Below, piece by piece: positions 8,051-16,670 of a DNA stretch of 64,000 nucleotides. The notes under the pieces were generated by a model. That model made no database searches, was not told where the DNA came from, and saw only the letters and a list, made by a program, of their open reading frames with translations. The stretch comes from Kiloniella laminariae (GTDB lineage Bacteria; Pseudomonadota; Alphaproteobacteria; Kiloniellales; Kiloniellaceae), in NCBI RefSeq assembly GCF_027214005.1, contig NZ_JAPWGY010000003.1, positions 310,001 through 374,000 of the forward strand, read 5' to 3'. Every line of letters begins with the position of its first letter. Within the stretch, counting starts at the first letter, position 1. A program made the translations under genes and the position numbers.

Positions 8051-8995
8051 TTAACGAACCAGCTTTTCTTCGATGGCATCCCAGACATCGGCCTCGAGGG
8101 TAACACCGTTGAATCGGTTGATTTCCTGAATGCCGGTGGGTGAGGTGACGTTTATTTCGGTCATGTAATCGCCGATAACATCAATCCCAACAAAAATCAG
8201 ACCACGTTCTTTAAGTGTTGGTCCAATGGCAGCACAGATTTCGTGATCTCGCTCGGTCAGGCCAATGGGGTCAGGACGACCGCCGACATGCATGTTGGAG
8301 CGGGCTTCCCCATCCGCAGGGACGCGGTTGATTGCCCCGGCAGGCTTGCCATCAATCAGAATGATCCGTTTGTCGCCCTTGCGCACATCGGGCAGATAGA
8401 GCTGGGCAATGATCGGTTCGCGGTAGTGTTTGTCGAACAGCTCATAGACCGAGTTGAGGTTTTCATCTCCGGGTTTGATATGGAACACGCCGGCCCCGCC
8501 ATTGCCGTACAGTGGTTTGACAATGATGTCTTTGTGCTCTTCGCGGAAGGCCTTGATTTCCTGGAGATCATTGGTGATCAGCGTGGGCGGCATCAGATCA
8601 GGAAATTCTGCTATGAACAGCTTTTCCGGGCAGTTGCGCACCCAGGTGGGATCATTGACCACCAGGGTTTCCGGGTGAACATGATCAAGAAGATGGGTGG
8701 CGGTGATATAGGACATGTCAAAAGGGGGGTCCTGTCGCATCAGGATCACATCAATGTCGGCCAGATCCATTAAGCGTGCTTCACCCAGGGTCGCATGATT
8801 TCCCTGTTCCCGACGAAAGGTAACGGGACGACAGCGGGCATAGACCTTTGTCCCCTTCATTGACAGATCTCGGGCGAGATAGTGATACAGCGTATAGCCG
8901 CGTTTCTGTGCTTCCAGCCCGAGGATAAAGGAGCTGTCACCGTCGATATTAATGGTGGATACAGGATCCATCTGAATGGCAACGGAAAGGGTCAT
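8051..8995 (-). CDS. gshB: Glutathione synthetase
   Basis: This 314-residue protein is a prokaryotic-type glutathione synthetase, joining gamma-glutamylcysteine and glycine with ATP. It starts with the typical [19 protein letters not shown]. It carries the ATP-grasp features [17 protein letters not shown] (the glycine-rich loop), [17 protein letters not shown] and, near the C-terminus, [25 protein letters not shown] with the metal-binding Glu and Asn. Length matches the family. It is the last gene of the leftward rsmI-yraN-BON-sirB1-gshB run and starts 22 bases after the sirB1-like stop. Nothing is missing. Confidence 0.97.
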   Translation of the reverse strand: MTLSVAIQMDPVSTINIDGDSSFILGLEAQKRGYTLYHYLARDLSMKGTKVYARCRPVTFRREQGNHATLGEARLMDLADIDVILMRQDPPFDMSYITATHLLDHVHPETLVVNDPTWVRNCPEKLFIAEFPDLMPPTLITNDLQEIKAFREEHKDIIVKPLYGNGGAGVFHIKPGDENLNSVYELFDKHYREPIIAQLYLPDVRKGDKRIILIDGKPAGAINRVPADGEARSNMHVGGRPDPIGLTERDHEICAAIGPTLKERGLIFVGIDVIGDYMTEINVTSPTGIQEINRFNGVTLEADVWDAIEEKLVR

Positions 8996-9017
8996 GGTCT
9001 GTCGGGTCCGTATCTGG

Positions 9018-9917
9018 TCAGTTTAGTTGTGTTTTAAGCTTTTGCAATAGCCGGGCTGCTTCGGGATGACCACGGGGATCTTCCTCAATCATTAGATAGT
9101 GCTCAAGTGAGTGAATTGCAGCCACCATATTGTTTAAATAGGCCTGCATCATCCCTGCTTCGCGCCAGATAGAGGCTTCTTTCGGCGCGATAAGCAGCAT
9201 CTGGTCAAGAACGGCGAGAGCTTTTTCCGGATCTTCGGCTTCGATCAGACGGATTTTTACATTGTTCTGCAAGCGCAAAAGAATACTTCTGTTACTGACC
9301 TTGCGGCAATATTCTGTTTTGAGTTCACTGCCCTCGCCCAGATATTCCTTCAGAGTGTCCCTGAGCCAGAAGCTGTTGCGAATTGTTCCCTTGTCAAAGG
9401 GGTCAATAATTTCGCGGTCTTTGCCATGGTTAAAGCGCAACAGGAAATGCCCCGGAAAGTTGAGACCATCGATATTCCAGCCCAGGGAGCGGGCAATATG
9501 GATATAGAGGATGCCCAGAACAATCGGAAGACCTTTGCGCCGATCTATAACATTCAGAAAATTGGCATTTTCCAGATTGTTGTAGTTGTCCTTGTCCCCG
9601 CTATAGCCATGCAGATCGTATAAGACTGTCCCGATAGCCTGCAAACAGTCTGTCAGGCGAGGTGGGCCATCACGGGTCGGGAGCTGTTCGATCAGGCGAC
9701 GGGTATCAGCAACGAGACATTCAAGGTGGTCGCGATAACGATCCAGGGAGATTTCTTCCTGATCGCCAACCGCCAGAAGCAGGGCGGATTCAGCCAGATC
9801 AATATCAGCGTCCTCAGCCTTGCCGATAGCCTGAAGATAGCTTTCGAGATCATCCCGATACAAAGGGCGTCGATCCATCATAGATTTACTGGTCCAGCCT
9901 TGCTGCTGAGGAGGCAA
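9018..9917 (-). CDS. SirB1-like protein: transglutaminase-like N-terminal domain and TPR tail
   Basis: The 299-residue product carries the SirB1 N-terminal domain (about residues 30-190: [33 protein letters not shown] and a DPF motif), which is related to the transglutaminase fold but of unsettled activity. Its C-terminal 90 residues look like TPR helices ([44 protein letters not shown]). The family commonly sits beside translation or glutathione genes without a known function. Starts at Met13 or Met14 are also possible. It is 22 bases upstream of gshB and probably co-transcribed with it. Confidence 0.85.
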   Translation of the reverse strand: MPPQQQGWTSKSMMDRRPLYRDDLESYLQAIGKAEDADIDLAESALLLAVGDQEEISLDRYRDHLECLVADTRRLIEQLPTRDGPPRLTDCLQAIGTVLYDLHGYSGDKDNYNNLENANFLNVIDRRKGLPIVLGILYIHIARSLGWNIDGLNFPGHFLLRFNHGKDREIIDPFDKGTIRNSFWLRDTLKEYLGEGSELKTEYCRKVSNRSILLRLQNNVKIRLIEAEDPEKALAVLDQMLLIAPKEASIWREAGMMQAYLNNMVAAIHSLEHYLMIEEDPRGHPEAARLLQKLKTQLN

Positions 9918-9919
9918 GA

Positions 9920-9947
9920 GAGGAATAACCCTTTTCGGCTATTCCTC
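9920..9947 (-). other. Hairpin between the BON lipoprotein gene and the sirB1-like gene
   Basis: A stem of about 11 bases (GAGGAATAGCC on the - strand with its complement, one G-T pair) occupies most of the 55-base gap. It lacks a T-run, so it may be an attenuator or an mRNA-end stabiliser rather than a full terminator. Confidence 0.5.
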
Positions 9948-9972
9948 CCCGGTTATTTCTCCAGGGTTTGCG

Positions 9973-10626
9973 TTATTCTGATCGCGAGGGGTCATCTTTG
10001 AGGACGACATAACTGACAACCCGTTTCACATAGTCAATGTCCTTGGCATGTGCAATGGCCCGGTTAAGTTCGACCTGATCCTGGGCGATGCCCATAAGAT
10101 AGATGTTCTGGTTGACTGTTTCGACGTTGTAGTTGATCGAAGTTATCTGTTTGTCGAACAGAAGCTTTGATTTTAGCTGAGTCGCAATCCAGACGTCCTG
10201 GGTGTAGTCAGTGAAGCCGGCATCATTATTGACTTCGATCTCGTTGACGACTTCACGCACGCCATTGGCTTTCCAAGCTTCACGGACAGCAATAACCCGG
10301 TGATCCGGTTCCTGGACATTGCCTGTCAGCAAGACCTTCCCTTCGGTTACAGCGACATTGACATGGCGAAAGATATTCAGGTTTTCCTGAAAGAGATTGT
10401 CATTGATCGCGATCTTGATCTGGGCGTCACTGACGGTTTTTGTGAAAGGGCGTTCTTCCAGTGCTGTTGTTGTTGCAACAGCACCAGCACCAACCGCAGC
10501 CCCCAGAGGTGTACAGGCGTTCAGGGTTGATAACCCCAGTAAAACAAAAGCGATGGGGGTTATGATTTTTCTGTTCAAGCCAACACGTTGATCTGTGGCG
10601 GGTTGACTGGTCCCCTTAACGGTCAT
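9973..10626 (-). CDS. BON-domain lipoprotein
   Basis: The ATG at 10626 has an AGGAG about nine bases before it. An in-frame start at 10650 lacks this. The 217-residue protein has a lipoprotein signal ending in LSTLNAC and two BON domains. The first spans about residues 65-135 (DAQIKIAINDNLFQ, VAVTEGKVLLTGNVQEPDHRVIAVREAW, VREVVNEIEV). The second spans about 140-210 (IATQLKSKLLFDKQI, NIYLMGIAQDQVELNRAIAHA, VKRVVSYVVL). The layout is that of OsmY/YraP (DolP)-like outer-membrane lipoproteins that bind phospholipid and protect the envelope. In gammaproteobacteria yraP lies next to yraN and diaA, and the same neighbour is kept here. Confidence 0.88.
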   Translation of the reverse strand: MTVKGTSQPATDQRVGLNRKIITPIAFVLLGLSTLNACTPLGAAVGAGAVATTTALEERPFTKTVSDAQIKIAINDNLFQENLNIFRHVNVAVTEGKVLLTGNVQEPDHRVIAVREAWKANGVREVVNEIEVNNDAGFTDYTQDVWIATQLKSKLLFDKQITSINYNVETVNQNIYLMGIAQDQVELNRAIAHAKDIDYVKRVVSYVVLKDDPSRSE

Positions 10627-10676
10627 TGTAATCTCACTCCTGAAGGACAATTCTTAACGTTTTAAGCAAGACAGGC

Positions 10677-11051
10677 TCAATGGATCTGCCATGCATCGGT
10701 GATATGTTGGGGCCAAACTGTGGCGCCAATAAGGATAGCGTCAAATCTGGCATCAAAAGCTGCAAAGGTCTGGTTTTGTGCCAAAAAATAGCTGGCAGTC
10801 CGAAAAATCCGGGCTTGTTGGCGGGCTGTGATCGCAGCTGCGGCCTCTGAGTTACTTGGCCGTTTCTTGACCTCGACAAAGCAGACAGTATTTCGTTTTA
10901 CAGCGATAAGATCGATTTCTCCAAGAGCTGTTTTATAGTTCTTCTCAACTATTTTATAGCCTTTAAGGCAGAGATACCACGCAGCGATCCTTTCGGCTCT
11001 GATACCGCTGTTTCTGGCTGCTTTTTTTGCCTTCTTCGAAGAGGTATCCAT
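10677..11051 (-). CDS. yraN: YraN/UPF0102 family endonuclease-fold protein
   Basis: This 124-residue protein has the UPF0102 signature: G-x-x-A-E-x-x-A-x-x-x-L near the N-terminus (GIRAERIAAWYLCLKGY), then NYKTALGEIDLIAVKRNTVCFVEVKKR. This is the E-x-D...E-V-K pattern of the restriction-endonuclease-like fold. Its biological role is unknown. It follows rsmI by 10 bases in the same direction, the usual alphaproteobacterial and gammaproteobacterial order. Confidence 0.93.
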   Translation of the reverse strand: MDTSSKKAKKAARNSGIRAERIAAWYLCLKGYKIVEKNYKTALGEIDLIAVKRNTVCFVEVKKRPSNSEAAAAITARQQARIFRTASYFLAQNQTFAAFDARFDAILIGATVWPQHITDAWQIH

Positions 11052-11061
11052 GGATCTCAGG

Positions 11062-12030
11062 TCAATCGTCAGTCTTTGTGGCGAGACCTAATGCCCGTTG
11101 ATAGACTTTTTTCTTGGGAAGGCCTGTTGCTGTTGCAACAATTTCAGCCGCATCGCGCAGGGAATTCTGTCCGAGGGCATCCCTGATCTGTTCGTCAAGG
11201 CTGGCGTCTGTAATCATGGCTGCTGCTTTTCCGGGGGGACCGACAACGACAACAATCTCGCCCTTGGGGCCGCCGGCTTCGGTGTAATGTGCTGCGAGAT
11301 CCTGCAGGGAACCCCGGCGGACTTCCTCGAATTTTTTGGTCAATTCTCTGGCCACAGCGGCAGGGCGGTTGCCGAGGACTGCCGCCATGTCTATCAGGCT
11401 CTTGGCCAAGCGGTTGGCTGATTCGAAAAAAATCAGCGTCGAGGGAATGGTTTCAAGCTCTTTCAGGCTTTTGCAGCGTGCACCTGTCTTGCTTGGCAAA
11501 AAGCCGTTGAAGAAGAATCTGTCCGAGGGCAATCCTGACAGCAGCAAAGCTGTCAAGGGTGCTGAAGCCCCCGGAATAGAGATCAGGCCGATTCCTTCGT
11601 CAATGGCGGAGGCGGCAAGTTTATAGCCCGGATCGGAAATCAGCGGTGTTCCGGCATCGGAGACCAGAGCCACAACGTTGCCATTTTTTACCTTTTCAAT
11701 AAGTTTTGGCCGAACCTTTTCTGCATTGTGTTCGTGATAGGCAATCAAAGGTGCGGTAAAACCAAAGGCCTGTGCCAGTTTTTTGGTTACCCGGGTGTCT
11801 TCACAGGCAATCAGGTCTGCGGCGGCCAGAATTTTTTTTGCGCGATCGGACATATCGCCTAGGTTGCCGATGGGGGTTGCAACAAGGTAAAGTGCTGCAT
11901 CCAGTATTTCGGCTGGTTTTTCGGCTTCAGGTGCAGATATCCTGTTGGCTTGATCCTCCGGGAGTGCTTTATTAGCCCGAGATGCATGACTGGCGGGACG
12001 ATTTCGAGAGGATGAGGGTTTTGAACTCAA
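11062..12030 (-). CDS. rsmI: 16S rRNA (cytidine 1402-2'-O)-methyltransferase
   Basis: RsmI 2'-O-methylates C1402 in the decoding centre of 16S rRNA, using S-adenosylmethionine. The tetrapyrrole-methylase fold is clear: LYLVATPIGNLGDMSDRA, then LIACEDTRVTKKL, ALVSDAGTPLISDPGY, ISIPGASAPLTALLLSGLPSDRFFFNGFLP and IFFESANRLAKSL. A C-terminal extension (DEQIRDALGQNSLRDAAEIVA...KKKVYQRAL) is also normal. The start is uncertain. The frame is open to ATG 12159, far inside the divergent lppC gene, and there is no ATG or GTG near the domain start. A TTG at 12030 preceded by AGGAAAG is my preferred guess (323 residues). The N-terminal 55 residues are low-complexity. Confidence 0.9.
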   Translation of the reverse strand: MSSKPSSSRNRPASHASRANKALPEDQANRISAPEAEKPAEILDAALYLVATPIGNLGDMSDRAKKILAAADLIACEDTRVTKKLAQAFGFTAPLIAYHEHNAEKVRPKLIEKVKNGNVVALVSDAGTPLISDPGYKLAASAIDEGIGLISIPGASAPLTALLLSGLPSDRFFFNGFLPSKTGARCKSLKELETIPSTLIFFESANRLAKSLIDMAAVLGNRPAAVARELTKKFEEVRRGSLQDLAAHYTEAGGPKGEIVVVVGPPGKAAAMITDASLDEQIRDALGQNSLRDAAEIVATATGLPKKKVYQRALGLATKTDD

Positions 12031-13457
12031 CGTTGGCAACTTTCCTGGTTGGATTTTTTGCGCGGTTTGGCCGCAAGGCAGTATCCCTGCCCTTGATTCT
12101 GGCAACTCTACTGACAGTTTCCGCCTGTCAAACAACCATGAAAACAGGGCCTGACGCAACGGTTGAAGAAGCGCCTGTTACAGAATCGACCACTTCTGCT
12201 GAAACAGAGCAATCCGAACAGGATGCTTTTGAAGCACTTGAAGCAGAAGGCGAGACAGAACAGGAACCTTTTGCCGATTTACAGAACCAGCCGCTGATCA
12301 TCGGTGACTATAAAACCAAGGTCGGAGTTCTACTGCCTCTCAGCGGTCGGCATCAAGAGGTCGGGCAGGCGCTGATGAATGCTGCGCAGCTGGCCCTGTT
12401 TGATCTGGCGGGTGAAAAGTTTGAACTCGTCGTCCGCGATACAGCCGGTACACCGGATGGCGCGCGTCGGGCCATGGAAGGCGTATTGCAGGAAAACGTC
12501 GATCTTGTGATCGGGCCGCTGTTTGCAACGTCGGTTTCGGCGATTACGCCTCTGGCCCGGGCGGCAGGTGTCAGTGTTCTGTCCTTTTCCAATGATCAGG
12601 CCGTTGCCGGTAATGGTGTCTATGTCCTGGGTTTGACGCCGGAAGAACAGATTCGCCGGGTTATTGATTATGCCGCTTCGCAAGGCGTGCGCCGGGTGGC
12701 GGTCTTTGCGCCGGATGATGACTATGGCCGACGGGTTGTCAGCGCTTTGCAGATTCAGTCTTACGGATCTGGTGTCGAGCTGGCAAAGCTGAATTTTTTC
12801 AACCCCAATGACCCGGATCTCAATGATGAGGTCAAGGCTATCGCAAGCTATGACCAGCGTCACCAGGCCCTGATTTCCCATCGTGCCCAGCTTCGGGCCA
12901 AGGGGGACGCGGCTTCACTCAAAGCCCTGCGACGCCTGAACGGGCGGGATACACTAAATCCGCCAGGGTATGATGCGATTATTGTTCCGACAGGCGGCAA
13001 ACAGTTACTTACGATTGCCCCCTTGATGAACTATTACGATATTGACCCTACCCAGGTTAAATATATCGGCACAGCCCTGTGGAACAATCCCAAGCTGGGA
13101 CGGGAACCTGCGCTGGTAGGCAGCTGGTACGCTTCTCCATCTCCGGACCACTGGGATGGCTTCAGTAGCCGCTATCACACTCTTTACGGTAAAGAGCCTC
13201 CCCGTCTCGTTACATTGGCCTATGATTCGGTGGCGCTTGCTGCTGTTGTGGCAAGGCAGGCGGAAAGCCAGTCCATCAAGACTAACTATTCACAGCAGGT
13301 CCTGACCAATCCACAGGGATTTTCCGGGCTGGACGGTGTGTTCCGGCTGCATCCGGATGGTCGCAGCGAACGCGGTCTTGCCGTATTGACTCTGAAAAGA
13401 GACCTGATCGAAGTGGTTGATCCGGCACCAGCCAGCTTTGCGCCTCTGGTCAACTAG
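12012..13457 (+). CDS. LppC/LpoA-like penicillin-binding protein activator lipoprotein
   Basis: The protein is about 482 residues, counted from the ATG at 12012; an upstream ATG at 11982 is in frame. It has a lipoprotein signal ending in LLTVSAC, an acidic Thr/Glu-rich linker (about residues 45-90), then a periplasmic-binding-protein type I fold. That fold starts with KVGVLLPLSGRHQEVGQALMNAAQLALFD and runs through VDLVIGPLFATSVSAITPLARAAGVSVLSFSNDQ and RRVAVFAPDDDYGRRVVSAL. This is the LppC domain of LpoA, the outer-membrane activator of peptidoglycan synthase PBP1a in gammaproteobacteria. The N-terminal TPR part of LpoA is absent, as in other alphaproteobacterial members, so the PBP1a role is inferred. 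It diverges from rsmI with overlapping 5' ends. Confidence 0.88.
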   Translation: MRVLNSTLATFLVGFFARFGRKAVSLPLILATLLTVSACQTTMKTGPDATVEEAPVTESTTSAETEQSEQDAFEALEAEGETEQEPFADLQNQPLIIGDYKTKVGVLLPLSGRHQEVGQALMNAAQLALFDLAGEKFELVVRDTAGTPDGARRAMEGVLQENVDLVIGPLFATSVSAITPLARAAGVSVLSFSNDQAVAGNGVYVLGLTPEEQIRRVIDYAASQGVRRVAVFAPDDDYGRRVVSALQIQSYGSGVELAKLNFFNPNDPDLNDEVKAIASYDQRHQALISHRAQLRAKGDAASLKALRRLNGRDTLNPPGYDAIIVPTGGKQLLTIAPLMNYYDIDPTQVKYIGTALWNNPKLGREPALVGSWYASPSPDHWDGFSSRYHTLYGKEPPRLVTLAYDSVALAAVVARQAESQSIKTNYSQQVLTNPQGFSGLDGVFRLHPDGRSERGLAVLTLKRDLIEVVDPAPASFAPLVN

Positions 13458-13466
13458 GTCAGGCTG

Positions 13467-13850
13467 ATGAGTACAGAAGGCAGGCATGAGGATCGCTCAT
13501 CAGGGGAAGGCGAAGCCACCCGTGAACCAGATTGTTGTGATGGTTTGCCCTATCTTGATCGTTCAGGGCTGGAAAGCCTGAGTAACATTTTTCATACTCT
13601 CGGGGATGAAGGTCGTCTCAGGCTTTGCCTTTGTTGTTTTGCCCAGGCCTGTTCCGTTTCAGAGCTTTCACTGGCAACAGGACAGTCCCAGTCCCTCACC
13701 AGCCACAATCTGAGACAGTTACGGGATGCCAGAATACTGGTCGCCCGTAAAGATGGCCGACGCGTTCTCTATGAACTGGCCGATCAGCACATCAGGCATG
13801 TTATTGCCGATATGGCCCATCATGTCCTGGAAGAGCATCCTCCTCAGTGA
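13467..13850 (+). CDS. ArsR/SmtB-type metal-sensing repressor
   Basis: This 127-residue protein has the ArsR winged helix: LESLSNIFHTLGDEGRLRLCLCCF (helices 1-2), CSVSELSLATGQSQSLTSHNLRQLRDARIL (helix-turn-helix) and KDGRRVLYELADQHI (wing). Cysteines occur as a CC pair near residue 23, as CLCC in the second helix (about 54-57) and in ACSV before the recognition unit. His residues lie in the last helix (HIRHVIADMAHHV). This is consistent with Zn, Cd or Pb sensing, although the exact ELCVCDL box of CadC/SmtB is not kept. It follows lppC by nine bases. The likely target is the palindrome at 16641-16660 before the P1B ATPase, with two unrelated genes in between. Confidence 0.88.
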   Translation: MSTEGRHEDRSSGEGEATREPDCCDGLPYLDRSGLESLSNIFHTLGDEGRLRLCLCCFAQACSVSELSLATGQSQSLTSHNLRQLRDARILVARKDGRRVLYELADQHIRHVIADMAHHVLEEHPPQ

Positions 13851-14000
13851 GGTGTGACATCTATACCGGATTGCTTTTCCTGCTAATTTTCAATCTGGTT
13901 TCAGCTTAGCTGTCAGAGCCCATCTGCGGAATTTCCAGTTTGCGAATGGCAGAGATTCCTCTGCTGTGTATAGTGAGACAGGTTTATCTTCTCTCAAGGG

Positions 14001-14579
14001 ATGAAAATGTTGTCACTGAGTACACTCGCATTGATGTCTGCCGGGGTATTGCTTGTCCTGTTCCTCTGGGCGATCGCCATCTACAACAAGCTGGTTCGGT
14101 ACCGCCAACAGGCGGCAGAGGGCTGGAGCGGTATTGATGTCCAGCTCAAACGCCGGGCTAACCTTATTCCCAATCTGGTTGAAACGGTCAAAGGTTATGC
14201 GAGCCATGAAAAATCAACCCTTGAGGCGGTAACAGAATCCCGGGCGCGTTGCGCAGATGCTGTGCGGGGTCCTGTCCCGGAACGGGGAGCGGCAGAAGGG
14301 CTCTTGTCACAAGCACTGGTTGGACTCTTTGCTGTGGTGGAAGACTATCCTGATCTCAAAGCTGACGAGAGTTTTCTCGGGCTGCAAAAATCCCTTTCGG
14401 AAATAGAGGACAATATCCAGATGGCACGCCGCTATTATAATGGCACGGTCAGAATTCTGAATATTGCGGTAGAATCTTTCCCGGATGTGTTGGTTGCACG
14501 GCAGTTCCATTTTGAAAGGGCTGATTATTTTCAGATTGAAGATTCACAAGACAGGTTGGTTCCGGGGGTATCGTTATGA
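14001..14579 (+). CDS. lemA: LemA family protein
   Basis: This 192-residue protein has one N-terminal transmembrane helix (about residues 8-26) and then the LemA helical bundle: YNKLVRYRQQAAEGWSGIDVQLKRRANLIPNLVETVKGYASHE, and later SEIEDNIQMARRYYNGTVRILNIAVESFPDVLVA. The family forms a four-helix bundle at the membrane. In many bacteria it is paired with a DUF2207 or TPM-domain protein, as here. The biochemical role is unknown. The next gene overlaps its stop by ATGA, so the two are coupled. Met1 and Met3 are both possible starts. Confidence 0.92.
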   Translation: MKMLSLSTLALMSAGVLLVLFLWAIAIYNKLVRYRQQAAEGWSGIDVQLKRRANLIPNLVETVKGYASHEKSTLEAVTESRARCADAVRGPVPERGAAEGLLSQALVGLFAVVEDYPDLKADESFLGLQKSLSEIEDNIQMARRYYNGTVRILNIAVESFPDVLVARQFHFERADYFQIEDSQDRLVPGVSL

Positions 14580-16600
14580 ATAAGAATCTGATCAGACTAT
14601 CCGGGGTTTCTGGATTACTTACAGCTTTTTCCACGGCACTTTTCACAGTGTTTTGCACGGTTCTTTTCTTGGCCTTGAACAGTGGGGAAGCATCGGCTTC
14701 AGCCGGGGAAAAGATCCAGGATTTTACCGCGAATATCGTGATTCAGCGGGACGGCAGTCTTCTGGTGACAGAGACCATTAAGGTTTATGCCGAGGGGGAT
14801 CAGATCAAACGCGGTATCTATAGGGAGTTCCCAACAAAATACACAGTAAAGGGATCGAAGTATCACATTGGTTTCGAGCTGTTGTCTGTACGGCGAGATG
14901 GCCGGAGGGAATCTTATTTTACCGAGGACCAGCGCAACGGGATAAGGGTTTATATCGGGGATAGAAACTATTTTCTCCCCGAAGGTGAGTACAGCTATGA
15001 GATTCAATACCGGACAACCCGGCAGCTGACCTATCTGGATGGGTTTGATGAGTTATACTGGAATGTGACCGGGAATGGCTGGGAACTGCCGATCGAAAAG
15101 GTAACAGCCAATGTGTTCCTGCCTGAAGGGGCAGATATCCTCAATCATACAGGTTATACAGGATATTCTGGCGATAGCGGCAGCGCGTATCACAGCTTTG
15201 TCTCCAGGGGACTTGTGACTTTCCAGACCACGGAACGGCTCTACAGGAATCAGGGATTAACGGTTGCCGTTTCCTGGCCCAAGGGCTTTGTCGAGGCCCC
15301 CAGCCCAGAAGAGCTGGCTAAATATTTTTACAAGGAGAATACGGGTCTTCTGTTCGGGGGACTGGGGCTGGTGATCACCCTTGGTTATTTTCTCCTGACA
15401 TGGATTGCTTTTGGTCGAGATCCCAAAGGGGGTGTCGTCATCCCGCTTTTCTCGGCGCCAAAGGATCTGTCCCCTGCAGCCGTCGGTTTTCTGGCGCATG
15501 GCGGCTTCCGCAGCGGGTTTGATCGCAAAAAAGCCTTTTCGGTTGCCCTGATCAGTCTGGCTGCGAAAGGCTATCTCAGCCTCTCGAAAGAACTGGATGG
15601 CTATCTCATCAAACGCCTGCTTGTAAAAGGCAAAGATGGTCCGGATCGTTATCTTTCTCCCGGGGAAGAAAAGATTCTCAACGGACTGATCCCCAGAGTA
15701 GGTGACCAGCACCTGATCGAACAGGTCTATCGCTCCTCTTTTTCTAAAGTCTATGACGCCTTTACCGATATTCTGAGCAAAGGATATGAAAAAGGGTTCT
15801 TCTCGCGAAATTTCGGCACCTGGCTGTTTGGTGCTATTCTGGGCGGCCTGTCCATTGCTATTGCGGTTGTGTTTGAAGACATGGATAACAGCCTTCCCCT
15901 GTTGTTCATGTTGTTCTTCATGACAATGTTTCTCGGGATTTTTCTTTCCGGGATAAAGCACTGGCTGGGCCGCGAGATGTTGCAAGGCGGCGTCCCCAAG
16001 GACCAGGCGGAGATACTTTCGCTGGCCGTGTTTTTAATCATTCCCGTTGCCGCCTGCTTTGTTGCCGCCCAGATCACGGATTCCCTGCTTTCTGACAAGC
16101 TCTATATTCTGATTGTGGTGATTTATGCTGTGGTGCTGCTGTTTCATTATCTTATGGAGGCTCCGACGGTTCGGGGGCGAAAGATGATGGATGAGATCGA
16201 GGGGTATAAACATTATCTTACGGTGGCTGAAAAGGATCGCCTTGCCCTGATCGGAGAGGAGCCGGAGCTGACCAAAGGAGAGTTCGAACGTCATCTGCCT
16301 TTTGCCATGGCACTGGGGGTGGAAAAACAGTGGTGCGAGCGTCTGGAATCGGTTGTCTGGGAAGGTAGCGAAGATCAAGGTCAAGCTTATCAGCCTGGCT
16401 GGTATGAGGATCATTCGTCAGATTTTCGTTATAACAGTGGAATAGGCGGACTTGTTTCTGGGATTGAAAGCGGTCTCAGTCACACGGTTTCTTCGGCTTC
16501 AACACCTCCGAGCAGCAGTTCTTCTTCTTCCGGAGGTTTCTCAAGTGGTGGCGGATCCTCAGGCGGTGGCGGTGGCGGCGGTGGTGGCGGTGGCTGGTAA
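14576..16600 (+). CDS. DUF2207 membrane protein
   Basis: This 674-residue protein starts with a signal-like hydrophobic helix (about residues 8-34). The DUF2207 extracytoplasmic domain follows (IQDFTANIVIQRDGSLLVTETIKVYAEG, KRGIYREFP, YRTTRQLTYLDGFDELYWNVTGNGWE). A transmembrane helix lies near residues 258-278 and a cluster of helices near 415-525. A cytoplasmic segment includes DEIEGYKHYLTVAEKDRL. The last 35 residues are almost all Ser and Gly, ending in a poly-Gly run and Trp, a common ending for this family. DUF2207 proteins occur with LemA across many phyla; the role is unknown, with envelope maintenance most often suggested. The ATG overlaps lemA. Confidence 0.9.
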   Translation: MNKNLIRLSGVSGLLTAFSTALFTVFCTVLFLALNSGEASASAGEKIQDFTANIVIQRDGSLLVTETIKVYAEGDQIKRGIYREFPTKYTVKGSKYHIGFELLSVRRDGRRESYFTEDQRNGIRVYIGDRNYFLPEGEYSYEIQYRTTRQLTYLDGFDELYWNVTGNGWELPIEKVTANVFLPEGADILNHTGYTGYSGDSGSAYHSFVSRGLVTFQTTERLYRNQGLTVAVSWPKGFVEAPSPEELAKYFYKENTGLLFGGLGLVITLGYFLLTWIAFGRDPKGGVVIPLFSAPKDLSPAAVGFLAHGGFRSGFDRKKAFSVALISLAAKGYLSLSKELDGYLIKRLLVKGKDGPDRYLSPGEEKILNGLIPRVGDQHLIEQVYRSSFSKVYDAFTDILSKGYEKGFFSRNFGTWLFGAILGGLSIAIAVVFEDMDNSLPLLFMLFFMTMFLGIFLSGIKHWLGREMLQGGVPKDQAEILSLAVFLIIPVAACFVAAQITDSLLSDKLYILIVVIYAVVLLFHYLMEAPTVRGRKMMDEIEGYKHYLTVAEKDRLALIGEEPELTKGEFERHLPFAMALGVEKQWCERLESVVWEGSEDQGQAYQPGWYEDHSSDFRYNSGIGGLVSGIESGLSHTVSSASTPPSSSSSSSGGFSSGGGSSGGGGGGGGGGGW

Positions 16601-16640
16601 AAATCCGGGCTTGACGAACACAATATATGAAAATATATTC

Positions 16641-16660
16641 ATATGAATAATTATTCATAT
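16641..16660 (+). promoter_or_regulatory. SmtB/ArsR-type operator before the P1B ATPase
   Basis: The bases ATATGAATAATTATTCATAT form a perfect 20-base palindrome, 11 bases before the ATPase start. The arms match the TATGAA...TTCATA pattern of ArsR/SmtB metal-sensor operators. A second, overlapping TATGAA...TTCATA dyad begins at 16625. The ArsR gene at 13467 is the natural candidate to bind it. Confidence 0.75.
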
Positions 16661-16670
16661 TAGGTGCCTC

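Noticed and set aside
13851-14000. A metal operator before lemA
   Set aside because: No TATGAA/TTCATA dyad is present in the 150 bases after arsR.
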